A DNA stretch of 64,000 nucleotides from Granulicella aggregans (lineage in GTDB: Bacteria > Acidobacteriota > Terriglobia > Terriglobales > Acidobacteriaceae): assembly GCF_025685565.1 (NCBI RefSeq), contig NZ_JAGSYE010000001.1:248001-312000 (forward strand), written 5' to 3'. The translations under genes and the position numbers were made by a program. The number at the start of each line of letters is the position of its first letter. Within the stretch, counting starts at the first letter, position 1. The notes under the pieces were generated by a model. The model ran no database searches. It worked only from the letters and a program-made list of their open reading frames with translations, and had not been told where the DNA came from. Shown piece after piece: positions 16,518 through 24,656 of this stretch.

Positions 16518-18557
16518 TCACTCAGGAACGATCTTCCGCGTGTGGATATTCTCGCGCAGCTCCGGCACCGTCCCGTCGCCGACGACAACCTCTTCCGGAG
16601 TGTCCTGGAAGACAATGCGGATCGCCGCGTTTGACCGCCCCGGAACCCGCAACCGCTCGGTCGCTGTCAGCTTCGCGGACTTCACCGTCACCGGCACCTC
16701 CGCCGCAGCGTCCCCGTCATTGCGAACGCTCACTGCCACCAGCCAGCCGTCCGTCTTGCCCGACGCAGCCGATGCCGGACGCGGAGCGACGTTCGCAATG
16801 CTCAGCTCCGGCAGACCCTTGTCGTGATACACCCAGTCGTCGAAGAACCACCGCAAATCTTCTTTTGAAGTCTTCTCGAGCACCTGCTCAAACCCTTCAT
16901 CCGAGGCGTCCGCCGTCTTGTCCTTTCGGTAGAGCTGCAACGCCTGCTTCAGCGCATCGTCGCTCGTAATCGAGCGCAGCATCCAAAGCACCGCCGCCGC
17001 CTTCGTCCGGTAATAGATCTCGTTGCTGGCCCCAACCAGGCTCTGCCCCGATCCAGCCTTTTCTCCTTGCGAAAAGTCCGGCTCAGCCAGCGCCAGCGCC
17101 GAGGTCGTCTGATGCAGCCGGTCGAGCCCCGCCTGCCGCCCGTCATTCGTCTCCACCCACAGCAGCGACATCAACTGCGCAACTCCCTCGTCCAGCCACG
17201 CATGGCTTGAGCCAAACCAGGCATGGGAAAGCGTATGCACCATCACCGGCGTAAGCGCGAAAGGCTCCGCATCCTGCAACGGCGTTACCAGCAGAGCGTC
17301 ATCCTCAAACGGCTGCCCCTCATGGTCCAGAATATCGAGCGGCTGCAGCGGACTCGTCCCCAGCCAGTCCATCAGCAGCGGCTGCACCTTCGCCGCCGCC
17401 TCCGCATACCGCTGCAGAACTCCATCCTGGTCCGTCACCGCGCGAAGCAGAGCGCCGTCGGTGGTCGTCGATACCTTCTCTGTGAGGAATAGGCTCAGCC
17501 CACGGAAGCCCATCGGCCTCGCATGGAACTCCGCCGTCGCCACACCGCGGCCTTGTGCTACGGGCAGATCGTCGTTATCGCTGACTGCGGCGAACAGCTC
17601 GCGACGCCCGCAAAAATAGACCGCATCGGGAGCGTCGCCGGTGTACTCGACTGTCAGACGCAGCTTCACCGTCGCCGCCTGCTGCCGCAGCTTCGCCCGG
17701 CCGACTGAATCGAAGAGCTTCGCTCCATCACCCAGAAAGACTGGCGCTCCAGCGACGGGATACCACATCACATTCCCGTACCCGCGCAGCGCCGTCCCGC
17801 TGGCAGAGACCTGGTCCCAGTCAGCCTTCGCCGCCTCGTCATCAGGCGCGCCAATCCGCTCCAGCCGTTCGCCAGACTGCGGAATGCTGCCCGAGTAGAT
17901 CGCCGTCAGATCGATCGAAGCCCCCGGCGCAAGCGGCTCCGCTAGCGTCAGCAACGCCTCGCGCGCCACTCCGGTATGGTCAGCGTCGGTATTGATCCGG
18001 TGCTGAACGAACGTTCCCGCCGCACCCGAACGCACCTTCAGCGTCTCCCACGCCAGCGAAGACGAGACCTGTAGCGGAATCTGCTTCAGCGCCACCTTGC
18101 CATCGTTCCGCACTGTCAGATTCGCATGCGCCTCAACCGCCGACTTCGCCGTGACCAGGTGCAGGTCGAGGTCGTAAGTAGTAAACGTGACTGCCTCGCG
18201 CTCGTCATCCGATACGCTGACCTCCACATCGGGAGGCCCGGTCCTTCCATCGGGCATCGGTTGGCTCGAAGACTCACCTGTAGCCACGGGCGTAGTTTGA
18301 TCGGGCATCGCAGTGGGATCAGCGTCAGTCGGCGTCTCCTTGCGCTCGAAGATCACCTTGCCTTTCGGCGGAAGCACCTCATTCGACGCCGGCTCAACCG
18401 GCCTGTCCTGGACAACAGGTGAGGCAGGCTTCTCCTGGGCCGGTGGAGCTGGCTCACTCTGCGTCGGCAACTTCTCCGGCGGCGTATAAGGAGCCGGCTC
18501 CTGCCCATGCAAACTTCCCGCCACTCCTAACAAAACCGCCGCTGCAAAACCCTTCAA
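16518..18557 (-). CDS. M1-like metallopeptidase-fold protein with altered HExxH motif
   Basis: About 679 residues, exported. The start is taken as TTG 18557: GAGG lies five bases before it and translation opens with a signal peptide (MKGFAAAVLLGVAGSLHG). The open frame continues upstream only into intergenic repeats. A proline-rich linker (about 20-120) precedes a beta-sandwich region, then a gluzincin-like domain with the zinc region HTLSHAWFGSSHAWLDEG (His441, His445, Glu457) and a helical half after it. In M1 aminopeptidases the motif is HExxH with 18 residues before the third ligand; here the catalytic Glu is Thr and the spacing is 11. The zinc ligands remain but ordinary peptidase chemistry is doubtful. 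Monocistronic, between two repeat-bearing gaps. Confidence 0.8.
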   Translation of the reverse strand: MKGFAAAVLLGVAGSLHGQEPAPYTPPEKLPTQSEPAPPAQEKPASPVVQDRPVEPASNEVLPPKGKVIFERKETPTDADPTAMPDQTTPVATGESSSQPMPDGRTGPPDVEVSVSDDEREAVTFTTYDLDLHLVTAKSAVEAHANLTVRNDGKVALKQIPLQVSSSLAWETLKVRSGAAGTFVQHRINTDADHTGVAREALLTLAEPLAPGASIDLTAIYSGSIPQSGERLERIGAPDDEAAKADWDQVSASGTALRGYGNVMWYPVAGAPVFLGDGAKLFDSVGRAKLRQQAATVKLRLTVEYTGDAPDAVYFCGRRELFAAVSDNDDLPVAQGRGVATAEFHARPMGFRGLSLFLTEKVSTTTDGALLRAVTDQDGVLQRYAEAAAKVQPLLMDWLGTSPLQPLDILDHEGQPFEDDALLVTPLQDAEPFALTPVMVHTLSHAWFGSSHAWLDEGVAQLMSLLWVETNDGRQAGLDRLHQTTSALALAEPDFSQGEKAGSGQSLVGASNEIYYRTKAAAVLWMLRSITSDDALKQALQLYRKDKTADASDEGFEQVLEKTSKEDLRWFFDDWVYHDKGLPELSIANVAPRPASAASGKTDGWLVAVSVRNDGDAAAEVPVTVKSAKLTATERLRVPGRSNAAIRIVFQDTPEEVVVGDGTVPELRENIHTRKIVPE

Positions 18558-18602
18558 ATCAACCTCATCACTTCGTAACCTAGAATCACCGCAGTAAAGA
18601 AC

Positions 18603-18647
18603 CGTCATCTCGACCGGAGCGCAGCGTAGTGGAGAGACCCTCGCATT
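18603..18647 (-). repeat. Intergenic repeat, family R2
   Basis: Minus-strand copy: ATGCGAGGGTCTCTCC, then ACTACGCTGCGCTCC, then GGTCGAGATGACG. It lies upstream of the M1-like gene, ten bases from an R1 copy. It explains the falsely long open frame in front of that gene. Confidence 0.7.
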
Positions 18648-18656
18648 TTTTCGAGG

Positions 18657-18678
18657 TGCCCCATTCATCGCGATGGGT
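18657..18678 (+). repeat. Intergenic palindromic repeat, family R1 (short form)
   Basis: TGCCCCATTCATCGCGATGGGT: the two arms of R1 joined directly, without the pyrimidine loop found at 14390 and 19565. Probably a deletion derivative. Confidence 0.55.
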
Positions 18679-18710
18679 CCGATCGAACGACCAACCCTCA
18701 GGGAAGCCTT

Positions 18711-19535
18711 TCACGACCCCAGCCCCTTCTGAACCTTCACCTTCTTCGGCGCAACCGGCACTTCGGTTAGACTCCGTCGCTGCCGCATGGCCTCGTACAT
18801 CACAATCGCTCCCGCTACGGACACGTTCAGCGACGACACCGCTCCCGCCATCGGAATCCGCAGCAGGTGGTCGCAGGTCTTCTTGACCAGATCATGCAGC
18901 CCCGCGCCCTCGCGTCCCAGCACTAGCACGCAGTCCGTGCGGAAGTCGAAGTCCATGTAGTCGGGCGACCCGCGCTCATCAAGCCCCAGCACCCACACGT
19001 TCTCCTTCTTCAACTGCTCGAGCGACCGGACGAGGTTGGTCACCTTAGCGATCTTCACGTGCTCCGACGCGCCCGCTGAGGTCTTCGCCACCGTCGCGTT
19101 GATCGGCGCCGACCTGCGCTCCGGGATCAGCACTCCATCCACTCCGACTGCATCCGCCGTCCGCAGCAGGGCCCCAAGATTGTGCGGATCTTCCACTCCA
19201 TCCAGAGCTAGGAAGAACTTGTGCCTGCCTTCCTCTGCAACCGGAGCGACCTTCGCCTTGCCGCCCTTCTTGCCCGAGGGGATCAGGTCTTCGATCGCGA
19301 GATACTGCCGCTCGCGCACCATCGCCAGGACTCCCTGGTGCTGGTCCGTCTTGGCCAGCCGCGTCATCTCGTCGCGCGACTGCGAAGCTACCCGCACTCC
19401 CGCCACCCGGGCCAGAGCGATGACCCGTTCCAGCCGTTCGTCCTTGCGGTCGCGCGCCACAATCACATGGTCCAGACCGCGCTGACCGGACTTCAGCGCC
19501 TCCTCCACCGGGTGCAACCCGTACAAAACTTCCAT
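18711..19535 (-). CDS. rlmB: 23S rRNA (guanosine-2'-O-)methyltransferase RlmB, TrmH/SpoU family
   Basis: 274 residues, matching RlmB, which methylates G2251 of 23S rRNA using S-adenosylmethionine. The N-terminal substrate-binding domain starts VLYGLHPVEEALKSG and spans about 1-90. The SPOUT catalytic domain has all three motifs: LDGVEDPHNLGALLRTADAV (motif 1), LVLGREGAGLHDLV (motif 2) and LRIPMAGAVSSLNVSVAGAI (motif 3), which form the knotted cofactor site. A lysine/glycine-rich insertion lies near residue 90-100. The C-terminal tail is basic. The gene is flanked on both sides by R1 repeats. Family is certain; exact target site is inferred. Confidence 0.88.
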   Translation of the reverse strand: MEVLYGLHPVEEALKSGQRGLDHVIVARDRKDERLERVIALARVAGVRVASQSRDEMTRLAKTDQHQGVLAMVRERQYLAIEDLIPSGKKGGKAKVAPVAEEGRHKFFLALDGVEDPHNLGALLRTADAVGVDGVLIPERRSAPINATVAKTSAGASEHVKIAKVTNLVRSLEQLKKENVWVLGLDERGSPDYMDFDFRTDCVLVLGREGAGLHDLVKKTCDHLLRIPMAGAVSSLNVSVAGAIVMYEAMRQRRSLTEVPVAPKKVKVQKGLGS

Positions 19536-19564
19536 CCCTCAAGTCTACCGCTCCGCTAAGTCTG

Positions 19565-19604
19565 TGCCCCATTCATCGCGCTCTTGTCTTTCGCGATGAG
19601 TGGG
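19565..19604 (+). repeat. Intergenic palindromic repeat, family R1
   Basis: TGCCCCATTCATCGCG, loop CTCTTGTCTTT, CGCGATGAGTGGG. Nearly identical to 14390-14430. It lies between the divergent rlmB and the collagen-like gene, so here it cannot serve as a terminator for either. Confidence 0.65.
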
Positions 19605-19712
19605 TCCGCCACAAACCTTCCACGTTTCCCATCTGAAACATTGCGAACGACTGCCGCGTCTTCTGCTACGGATGATCTGTTGAAGCAGTTGAATTATCTG
19701 AGGGTTGCAACC

Positions 19713-20513
19713 ATGCAGCGTCTCCCGGCAGTCCTTCTCGCGTTCTCCGCCATCGCCACGCAACCGGCAGTTGCCCAATCCAGAAACCAGACCACGCAGC
19801 TCCCCGCCGGAGTCCGAATCCCCCTCGCTGTCACGCGGCCCGTCTGGTCAGCGGCCGTCAGACCCGGCGACCCCATCTACACCCAGACTACCTTCCCCGC
19901 AACCGTCGATGACCACGTCGCTATCCCCTCCGGCACCTACGTCGAAGGCCAGATCGACTCCCTTACCAAGCCCACCCGCAAGCTGAACCACGCCACCTTA
20001 GCGATCCACTTCACCAAGATCATCTTCGCCAACGGCTACACCGTCCTTCTGCCCTCACCGGATGCCAATGCCGATTCGGCCGACCGCGCGACTCTGGACA
20101 TCCAGGCCAGCACCGCCAACGATCTCCTGCTCGACAACGGAGCGAAGATCGAGATGACGCTCGGCTCGCCCCTCACGCTCGACGCCGCACAGGTCTCCGC
20201 GGCAATCCCGGCCTCGAAGCCTCTTGACCCCGGAGCCTTCAAGTCCGCCACTCTTTGCCGACCAACATCTGGATTTCCGGGCTCTCCAGGAAGCCCGGAC
20301 ACGGTCATCCCCGGCAGCCCAGGCACGCCATCGATCACCATCCCTGGCGCCGGGGGCTCGCCGGACATCACCATTCCTGGCACCCCGGCGACACCCGCGA
20401 CCGTCATCCCAGGCTCACCGGGGACGCCCGATACCCCCGGAACCTTCTGCCCTGCGCCGCCTCTCGTCCTCTCAAGCAGCGCAGCCTTTTCCCCCCAAGC
20501 CAAGCACAACTAG
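19713..20513 (+). CDS. Secreted protein with collagen-like Pro-Gly repeat tail
   Basis: 266 residues from ATG 19713 (AGG nine bases upstream). Signal peptide MQRLPAVLLAFSAIATQPAVA, then a beta-rich domain (about 30-180) containing RPGDPIYTQTTFPATVDD and IPSGTYVEGQID. This domain is shared with the next gene. The tail (about 185-250) is built of irregular Pro-Gly units such as PGSPGTPSITIPG, PGTPATPATVIPG and PGSPGTPDTPG, rather than strict Gly-X-Y triplets. Two cysteines bracket the repeat. No TM or sorting signal follows. Cell-surface or periplasmic function is inferred. Confidence 0.75.
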   Translation: MQRLPAVLLAFSAIATQPAVAQSRNQTTQLPAGVRIPLAVTRPVWSAAVRPGDPIYTQTTFPATVDDHVAIPSGTYVEGQIDSLTKPTRKLNHATLAIHFTKIIFANGYTVLLPSPDANADSADRATLDIQASTANDLLLDNGAKIEMTLGSPLTLDAAQVSAAIPASKPLDPGAFKSATLCRPTSGFPGSPGSPDTVIPGSPGTPSITIPGAGGSPDITIPGTPATPATVIPGSPGTPDTPGTFCPAPPLVLSSSAAFSPQAKHN

Positions 20514-20574
20514 GAGCTTGCTGAAGAAGGCCGAAATAGAACGAGAACCGTAGCCCAGCAAATACAGCACTTAC

Positions 20575-20594
20575 GGCACGGTTGAAGCCGTGCC
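20575..20594 (+). terminator. Stem-loop after the collagen-like gene
   Basis: GGCACGG-TTGAAG-CCGTGCC forms a 7-bp GC-rich hairpin 60 bases after the stop codon. No U-tract follows, so it may be a repeat or processing signal rather than an intrinsic terminator. Confidence 0.4.
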
Positions 20595-20642
20595 CTTAAG
20601 CAAAACGGAGTATTTCAACAAGTTCCTAGAAAGCGAACCGTC

Positions 20643-21404
20643 ATGCGCTCCAGCGTCACTGCCGCACTTCTGATCGTCTGCCTCGTGTTCTCTCAACTGC
20701 CTGGCTCCGCGTCGGCCCAGGCGGCCCAACCTGCAACCGTCACCGTAGCTGCGGGAACCGTCGTCCCTCTCACCCTCGTCAGCCAGATCAAGAGCAAGTC
20801 TTCCAAACCTGGCGACTCGATCCGGGCCGTCGTCGCGTTCCCGGTCACCGTCGGCACCCAGAGCGCCATTCCTGCCGGAACCTACGTCGAAGGCACCCTG
20901 CTCACGCCCGCGCCGAAGGTGAAACATCAACCAGACCCCGGGGTAAGGATCCACTTCACCCGGCTCGTCTTCGCAAACGGATACAGCGCTCTGCTCGACG
21001 CCACCCAGACCTCTGCGCTGGCAATCCCACCCGTTCCGTCATCTCCCGGCGCACCACCGCAATGGGGTGCCATGGCACTCTCCGCGTCTTTCGGCAGCTT
21101 CGACCCTGCCAGCTTTTTGAGCGCAATGGGCTTCCGCATGCCTTCGCTTGCGAGCGGTTGGCGAAGCTGGCTCATGTCTCCGCAGACGACCACGCCTACG
21201 GCCCCGCCATCCCTTCCACATGTCGGTCCAAGCACGGGAGCCATCGTCGGTATCGCGCTGGCCAGCGTCGTCCCTCTCGTGCTCGTCGTTCTCTTTCACC
21301 ACCGGACCGGAAACTCCGACTTCATCGTCCACGACGCCGGATGGCAGTTCCAGATGAAGCTGGACGCCCCACTCACGCTGAATACCGCTCAGATAGTTCC
21401 TTAA
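20643..21404 (+). CDS. Exported protein, paralog of the upstream collagen-like gene
   Basis: 253 residues with a signal peptide (MRSSVTAALLIVCLVFSQLP). Its N-terminal domain repeats the pattern of the preceding protein: GTVVPLTLVSQIKSKSSKPGD, then FPVTVGTQSAIPAGTYVEGT, then IHFTRLVFANGYSALLDA. There is no Pro-Gly tail; instead a hydrophobic helix at about 200-220 suggests a membrane anchor. Both end with LDAPLTLNTAQI or SPLTLDAAQV, so the shared domain is split around the unique parts. The pair arose by tandem duplication. Function unknown. Confidence 0.72.
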   Translation: MRSSVTAALLIVCLVFSQLPGSASAQAAQPATVTVAAGTVVPLTLVSQIKSKSSKPGDSIRAVVAFPVTVGTQSAIPAGTYVEGTLLTPAPKVKHQPDPGVRIHFTRLVFANGYSALLDATQTSALAIPPVPSSPGAPPQWGAMALSASFGSFDPASFLSAMGFRMPSLASGWRSWLMSPQTTTPTAPPSLPHVGPSTGAIVGIALASVVPLVLVVLFHHRTGNSDFIVHDAGWQFQMKLDAPLTLNTAQIVP

Positions 21405-21474
21405 ACTTCAAAGAAATCCCCTAAAATTAAGAGAAACCGCGACTTTTATTCCGAAACCGCCGTCTGATCTCTAT

Positions 21475-22110
21475 ATGAAAGCCATGGCCCTACCCCTATC
21501 CGCCGCGATGGTCGAGCAGAACGAGCGCGAGAACCTCGCCATTGCCCACGGATTGAAGCGGCAGGACCCTGAGCTCTTAGACAAATTGATCGAGCAGTAC
21601 CAGCACCGCCTTCTCCGTTATCTTCTCTTTCTCACCGGCAAGCGCGAGGTCGCCGAAGACCTCTTCCAAGAGACCTGGATGCGCGTCCTTCTGCGTGGTG
21701 CGCAATACAACGGCAAGGCCCGCTTCGACACCTGGCTGTTCACCATCGCCCGTAACCTCGTCATCGACCTCTCCCGCAAGCGCACCATGGCCAGCCTGGA
21801 CGAGATGAGCGAGGGCGGCGAGGACGAACGCCCCTTCGAGATCGCCATCGACGGCCCTTCGCCGCTCGACCAGTTCCGCACCCGCGAGGACTCAGCCGAG
21901 GTCGCGGAAGTCCTGCTCAAGCTCGAACCGAACTATCGCGAGGTCCTCGTCCTTCGCTTCCATGAGGAGATGTCGCTCGACGAGATCGCTAAGATGACCT
22001 CCGCACCGCTTTCGACCGTGAAGTCCCGGCTCTATCGCGGCCTCGCCGCCCTGAAGCCGGAGATGGAACGCATCCGCCGGACGCCTACCGCGATGGGGGT
22101 AACCCGCTGA
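21475..22110 (+). CDS. ECF RNA polymerase sigma factor
   Basis: 211-residue group-4 sigma factor. Region 2 spans about residues 35-105 (LIEQYQHRLLRYLLFLTGKR, AEDLFQETWMRVLL, FDTWLFTIARNLVIDLSRKR). An acidic linker follows (SEGGEDERPFE). Region 4 spans about 140-195 (LEPNYREVLVLRFHEEMSLD, then EIAKMTSAPLSTVKSRLYRG). ATG 21475 is followed by a second in-frame ATG three codons later. The stop overlaps the next start (TGATG), so this sigma is coupled to the membrane protein that follows. Confidence 0.92.
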   Translation: MKAMALPLSAAMVEQNERENLAIAHGLKRQDPELLDKLIEQYQHRLLRYLLFLTGKREVAEDLFQETWMRVLLRGAQYNGKARFDTWLFTIARNLVIDLSRKRTMASLDEMSEGGEDERPFEIAIDGPSPLDQFRTREDSAEVAEVLLKLEPNYREVLVLRFHEEMSLDEIAKMTSAPLSTVKSRLYRGLAALKPEMERIRRTPTAMGVTR

Positions 22111-22508
22111 TGCAGGATGGAGCTGGACGCGAGACCATACCGAGCAGACTGGACGACGCGATCTCTCAGGCTCCAACTGCGCGAACGGTGCTGCGCGAGA
22201 TGAACGCGACCGCAAACTCCGCCATGGTCAACCGCACCCACCGGGTCATCCGGGAGCGCGCCCGCACCGTCAAGGAACGCCGCTCGAAGATTCGCAGCCT
22301 CTGGATTCCCTTCATCATCTTTTCGTCGCTGCTTCTCGGAGTCTGTTTCGCGGTCTGGACCGTCCTTGAAGAGTACGAGTTGTATGCCGCTGGCTCGCAG
22401 GTTGCCGGCTACCAGGTAGTTGTACCTCTACTCTGGTCGATTCCTGTTTCAGCCGCAGTGCTCGCCGTGGTATGGTTCCGTCAATCGCGGTCGGATACAG
22501 CCCGCTAG
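22110..22508 (+). CDS. Small two-TM membrane protein, candidate anti-sigma factor
   Basis: 132 residues coupled to the ECF sigma gene by a one-base overlap. The soluble, basic N-terminal half (about 1-65, with RVIRERARTVKERRSKIR) is followed by two TM helices (about 68-90 and 105-125). There is no HxxxCxxC zinc motif, unlike the first sigma operon in this window. Position and topology fit an anti-sigma factor of a class without zinc, but no family is recognised, so this role is an inference from context. Confidence 0.6.
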   Translation: MQDGAGRETIPSRLDDAISQAPTARTVLREMNATANSAMVNRTHRVIRERARTVKERRSKIRSLWIPFIIFSSLLLGVCFAVWTVLEEYELYAAGSQVAGYQVVVPLLWSIPVSAAVLAVVWFRQSRSDTAR

Positions 22509-22553
22509 TCCACGCAGGCGAGAGTCATTCCAAGAAGCAGCCAAGGAAATCTG

Positions 22554-23099
22554 ATGAGAGCATTCTGGCATCACGACAACAAAGAGAACGATCGTCAGGA
22601 ACCCTCGCACAGCGAACTCAGCCTGATTCCTGGCTGGTCGATCGCGCTTGCGGCCATCGCTTTTCTGGCAGCCCAGTATCTCTTCCACTTCGTCCTGCCG
22701 CACCACAAGCCTGACATGCTTCCGATGCGGCTGATGATGAGCTACTCCTGCGGAACCCTGCTCGCCAGCTACGTCCTGATGATCGGCTACGTCAGCCGCG
22801 ACGTTCGCAGGCGCGGCATGTCGGCCCCTCTGTGGATGCTGATCGTCATCATCATGCCCGGCGGCGTTGGAGCGGTGGTCTACTTCCTGCTGCGCCAGCC
22901 GATGCTAACGCGCTGCCCGCACTGCTCCACCGAGATCGCTTCCACCTTCCACTTCTGCCCGCAGTGCCAGTTCCAGATGGCCCCCGTGTGCGGCCAGTGC
23001 TTCCGCGGCGTGCAGATCACGGACGTCTACTGCACCCAATGCGGACATGACCTGGCTGAGGACCATTCGCCCGCGCGGCTTCGGGTCTTCCGCGACTAG
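22554..23099 (+). CDS. Membrane protein with C-terminal zinc ribbons
   Basis: 181 residues. Three hydrophobic helices (about 22-45, 62-80 and 92-115) are followed by cytoplasmic double zinc ribbons: CPHCSTEIASTFHFCPQC and CGQCFRGVQITDVYCTQC, each with two CxxC knuckles. It is the third gene of the sigma operon (45-base gap, AAGGAAA before the ATG). Phospholipase-D-nuclease-like N-termini (PLDc_N) joined to zinc ribbons occur in related bacteria, and TM3 (APLWMLIVIIMPGGVGAVVY) resembles that domain. Role unknown; possible sensor or assembly factor. Confidence 0.7.
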   Translation: MRAFWHHDNKENDRQEPSHSELSLIPGWSIALAAIAFLAAQYLFHFVLPHHKPDMLPMRLMMSYSCGTLLASYVLMIGYVSRDVRRRGMSAPLWMLIVIIMPGGVGAVVYFLLRQPMLTRCPHCSTEIASTFHFCPQCQFQMAPVCGQCFRGVQITDVYCTQCGHDLAEDHSPARLRVFRD

Positions 23100-23127
23100 C
23101 CGCTTCAAGGACTAAACTGGAAGTCTG

Positions 23128-24003
23128 ATGGCCCCTTATTCCACTCCGGCCGGCAATCCGGGCTTCCCCAGCCCCATACCCTCGACCACTCCGCTCACTG
23201 CCATCGTCGTCGACGACGAACCGCTCGCTCGCCAGGAACTTGTCTACCTCCTCGAGCAGTCCGATGGAGTTGAGGTTCTGGCGCAGGGTACGAACGGCAT
23301 CGAGGCAGTCGATCTTGTCCGCTCCTTTCAGCCAGATCTTGTCTTCCTCGACGTACAGATGCCTGGCCTCGATGGCTTCGCGGTGCTCAAGAAACTCCTC
23401 GACAAGAAGATCAGGCTGCCCCAGGTTGTCTTCGCCACGGCGTTCGATCAGTACGCCGTCCGCGCCTTCGAGGTCAATGCCGTTGACTACCTGCTGAAGC
23501 CGTTCGATCGCAGCCGTGTGCTCAAGACCATCGAGAAGGCAAGGACGCGCATTGCGGCACCGCTTGAGACGCCGATCGAATCGAACAGCGACAGCCGGAT
23601 CGACGCACTGTTGAAGTTGATGGAGGAGCAAGTCCAGGCTCCGAAAGCCTCGTCCCTGCGACCGCAGATCGGCAAGGTCGTCGTGCGCGCTCAGAACCGG
23701 CTGCTTCTGGTCGACCAGCGAGAGATCTGCTACGCCTCCATCGAAGACGGTGAGATTAATGTCTTCGCTCAGGCGATCGAAGGTCAATCGAACTGTCGAA
23801 CGCTGGAAGAGTTGATGGACCTGCTTGATCCGGAGATGTTCTGGCGAGCCCACCGGTCCTTCGTCGTGAATATCCAGCACATTCGCGAGGTTGTGCCGTG
23901 GTTCAAGTCCAGCTACCAACTGCGCATGGATGACGCGAAGAAGACCGAGATCCCGGTAAGCCGCGCCCAGACCAAGCGTCTGCGTGAGCTTTTCAATCTC
24001 TAG
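23128..24003 (+). CDS. LytTR-family response regulator
   Basis: 291 residues. The receiver domain (about 24-140) contains the acidic pair VVDDEPLAR, phosphoacceptor Asp75 in LVFLDVQMPG, the switch Thr/Ala region FATAFDQYAVRAF and Lys124 in YLLKPF. The C-terminal LytTR DNA-binding domain (about 185-290) includes VVVRAQNRLLLVDQREICYA and FWRAHRSFVVNIQHIREV. This is the AlgR/LytR type that binds paired direct repeats. The first 23 residues are proline-rich and precede the domain. No histidine kinase is nearby, so the partner is encoded elsewhere. It converges with the sortase gene, overlapping it by four bases. Confidence 0.92.
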   Translation: MAPYSTPAGNPGFPSPIPSTTPLTAIVVDDEPLARQELVYLLEQSDGVEVLAQGTNGIEAVDLVRSFQPDLVFLDVQMPGLDGFAVLKKLLDKKIRLPQVVFATAFDQYAVRAFEVNAVDYLLKPFDRSRVLKTIEKARTRIAAPLETPIESNSDSRIDALLKLMEEQVQAPKASSLRPQIGKVVVRAQNRLLLVDQREICYASIEDGEINVFAQAIEGQSNCRTLEELMDLLDPEMFWRAHRSFVVNIQHIREVVPWFKSSYQLRMDDAKKTEIPVSRAQTKRLRELFNL

Positions 24004-24647
24004 GGCTTCGTCGCATCGGGTGCGACCGAGAGCAGCTCCGCATGCACCACGAAGCGCTTCGGAGCTTTGCCGATATAGCTGAACGGATAACAGGTGATGA
24101 GCACCAGCCCCGGCGTGGATTGAATATCCAGAACGCTCACCTTGTCCGGCGTCACGATCTCGGTCGAACTCACCCGGTAGTGATAGGTTCCCGTTCGGTC
24201 AATCAGCCGGACATCCATTCCCTTCGCCGCTTTGCGAAGCTGTCGGAAGTGCGTATCGCGATGTCCTGCGATCCCCACAGTCCCTAAGCCACCCGGATAC
24301 GCCGTTCCGGGGATGTGGCCCGCACCCTCACTCAGACTGGTTGAGTCGTCGCCTGCGAGCAGCGGAGTTACAAGACCAATCTCCGGGATCTCAACCCTTC
24401 CGACAACCTGAGGCGCCCCCCCTGCTGTGACGTCCCAGGCTTCTCCCGGTTCGGCGGCGCTGCTCGAAGCAGACACCTTCACCGGAACAATTTTTGACCC
24501 TGCCGCGCGCGCGGACGACATTCGAACTCCAGCCGCTATGCAGACTGCGAATAGGCCAAGTCCGGCGAGCCATAACGAACTCTCAAGCCTTCGTGAGAAG
24601 CTCTTCGGGTCTTCGGCCGGTGATCCGGTCATTGGTGTCTTAGGCAT
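24000..24647 (-). CDS. Sortase (class D-like transpeptidase)
   Basis: 215 residues. An N-terminal TM anchor (about 23-42, SLWLAGLGLFAVCIAAGV) places the catalytic beta-barrel outside the inner membrane. The catalytic triad is complete: His129 in GIAGHRDTHF, Cys186 in LVLITCYPF and Arg198 in PKRFVV. The region GRVEIPEIGLVTPLL is the usual sortase entry strand. It lies nine bases after a gene encoding an LPQTG-tailed protein, on the same strand, so enzyme and substrate appear to form an operon. In Gram-negative bacteria such dedicated pairs exist but are uncommon, and the acceptor nucleophile is unknown. Confidence 0.9.
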   Translation of the reverse strand: MPKTPMTGSPAEDPKSFSRRLESSLWLAGLGLFAVCIAAGVRMSSARAAGSKIVPVKVSASSSAAEPGEAWDVTAGGAPQVVGRVEIPEIGLVTPLLAGDDSTSLSEGAGHIPGTAYPGGLGTVGIAGHRDTHFRQLRKAAKGMDVRLIDRTGTYHYRVSSTEIVTPDKVSVLDIQSTPGLVLITCYPFSYIGKAPKRFVVHAELLSVAPDATKP

Positions 24648-24656
24648 GATGAGGGA

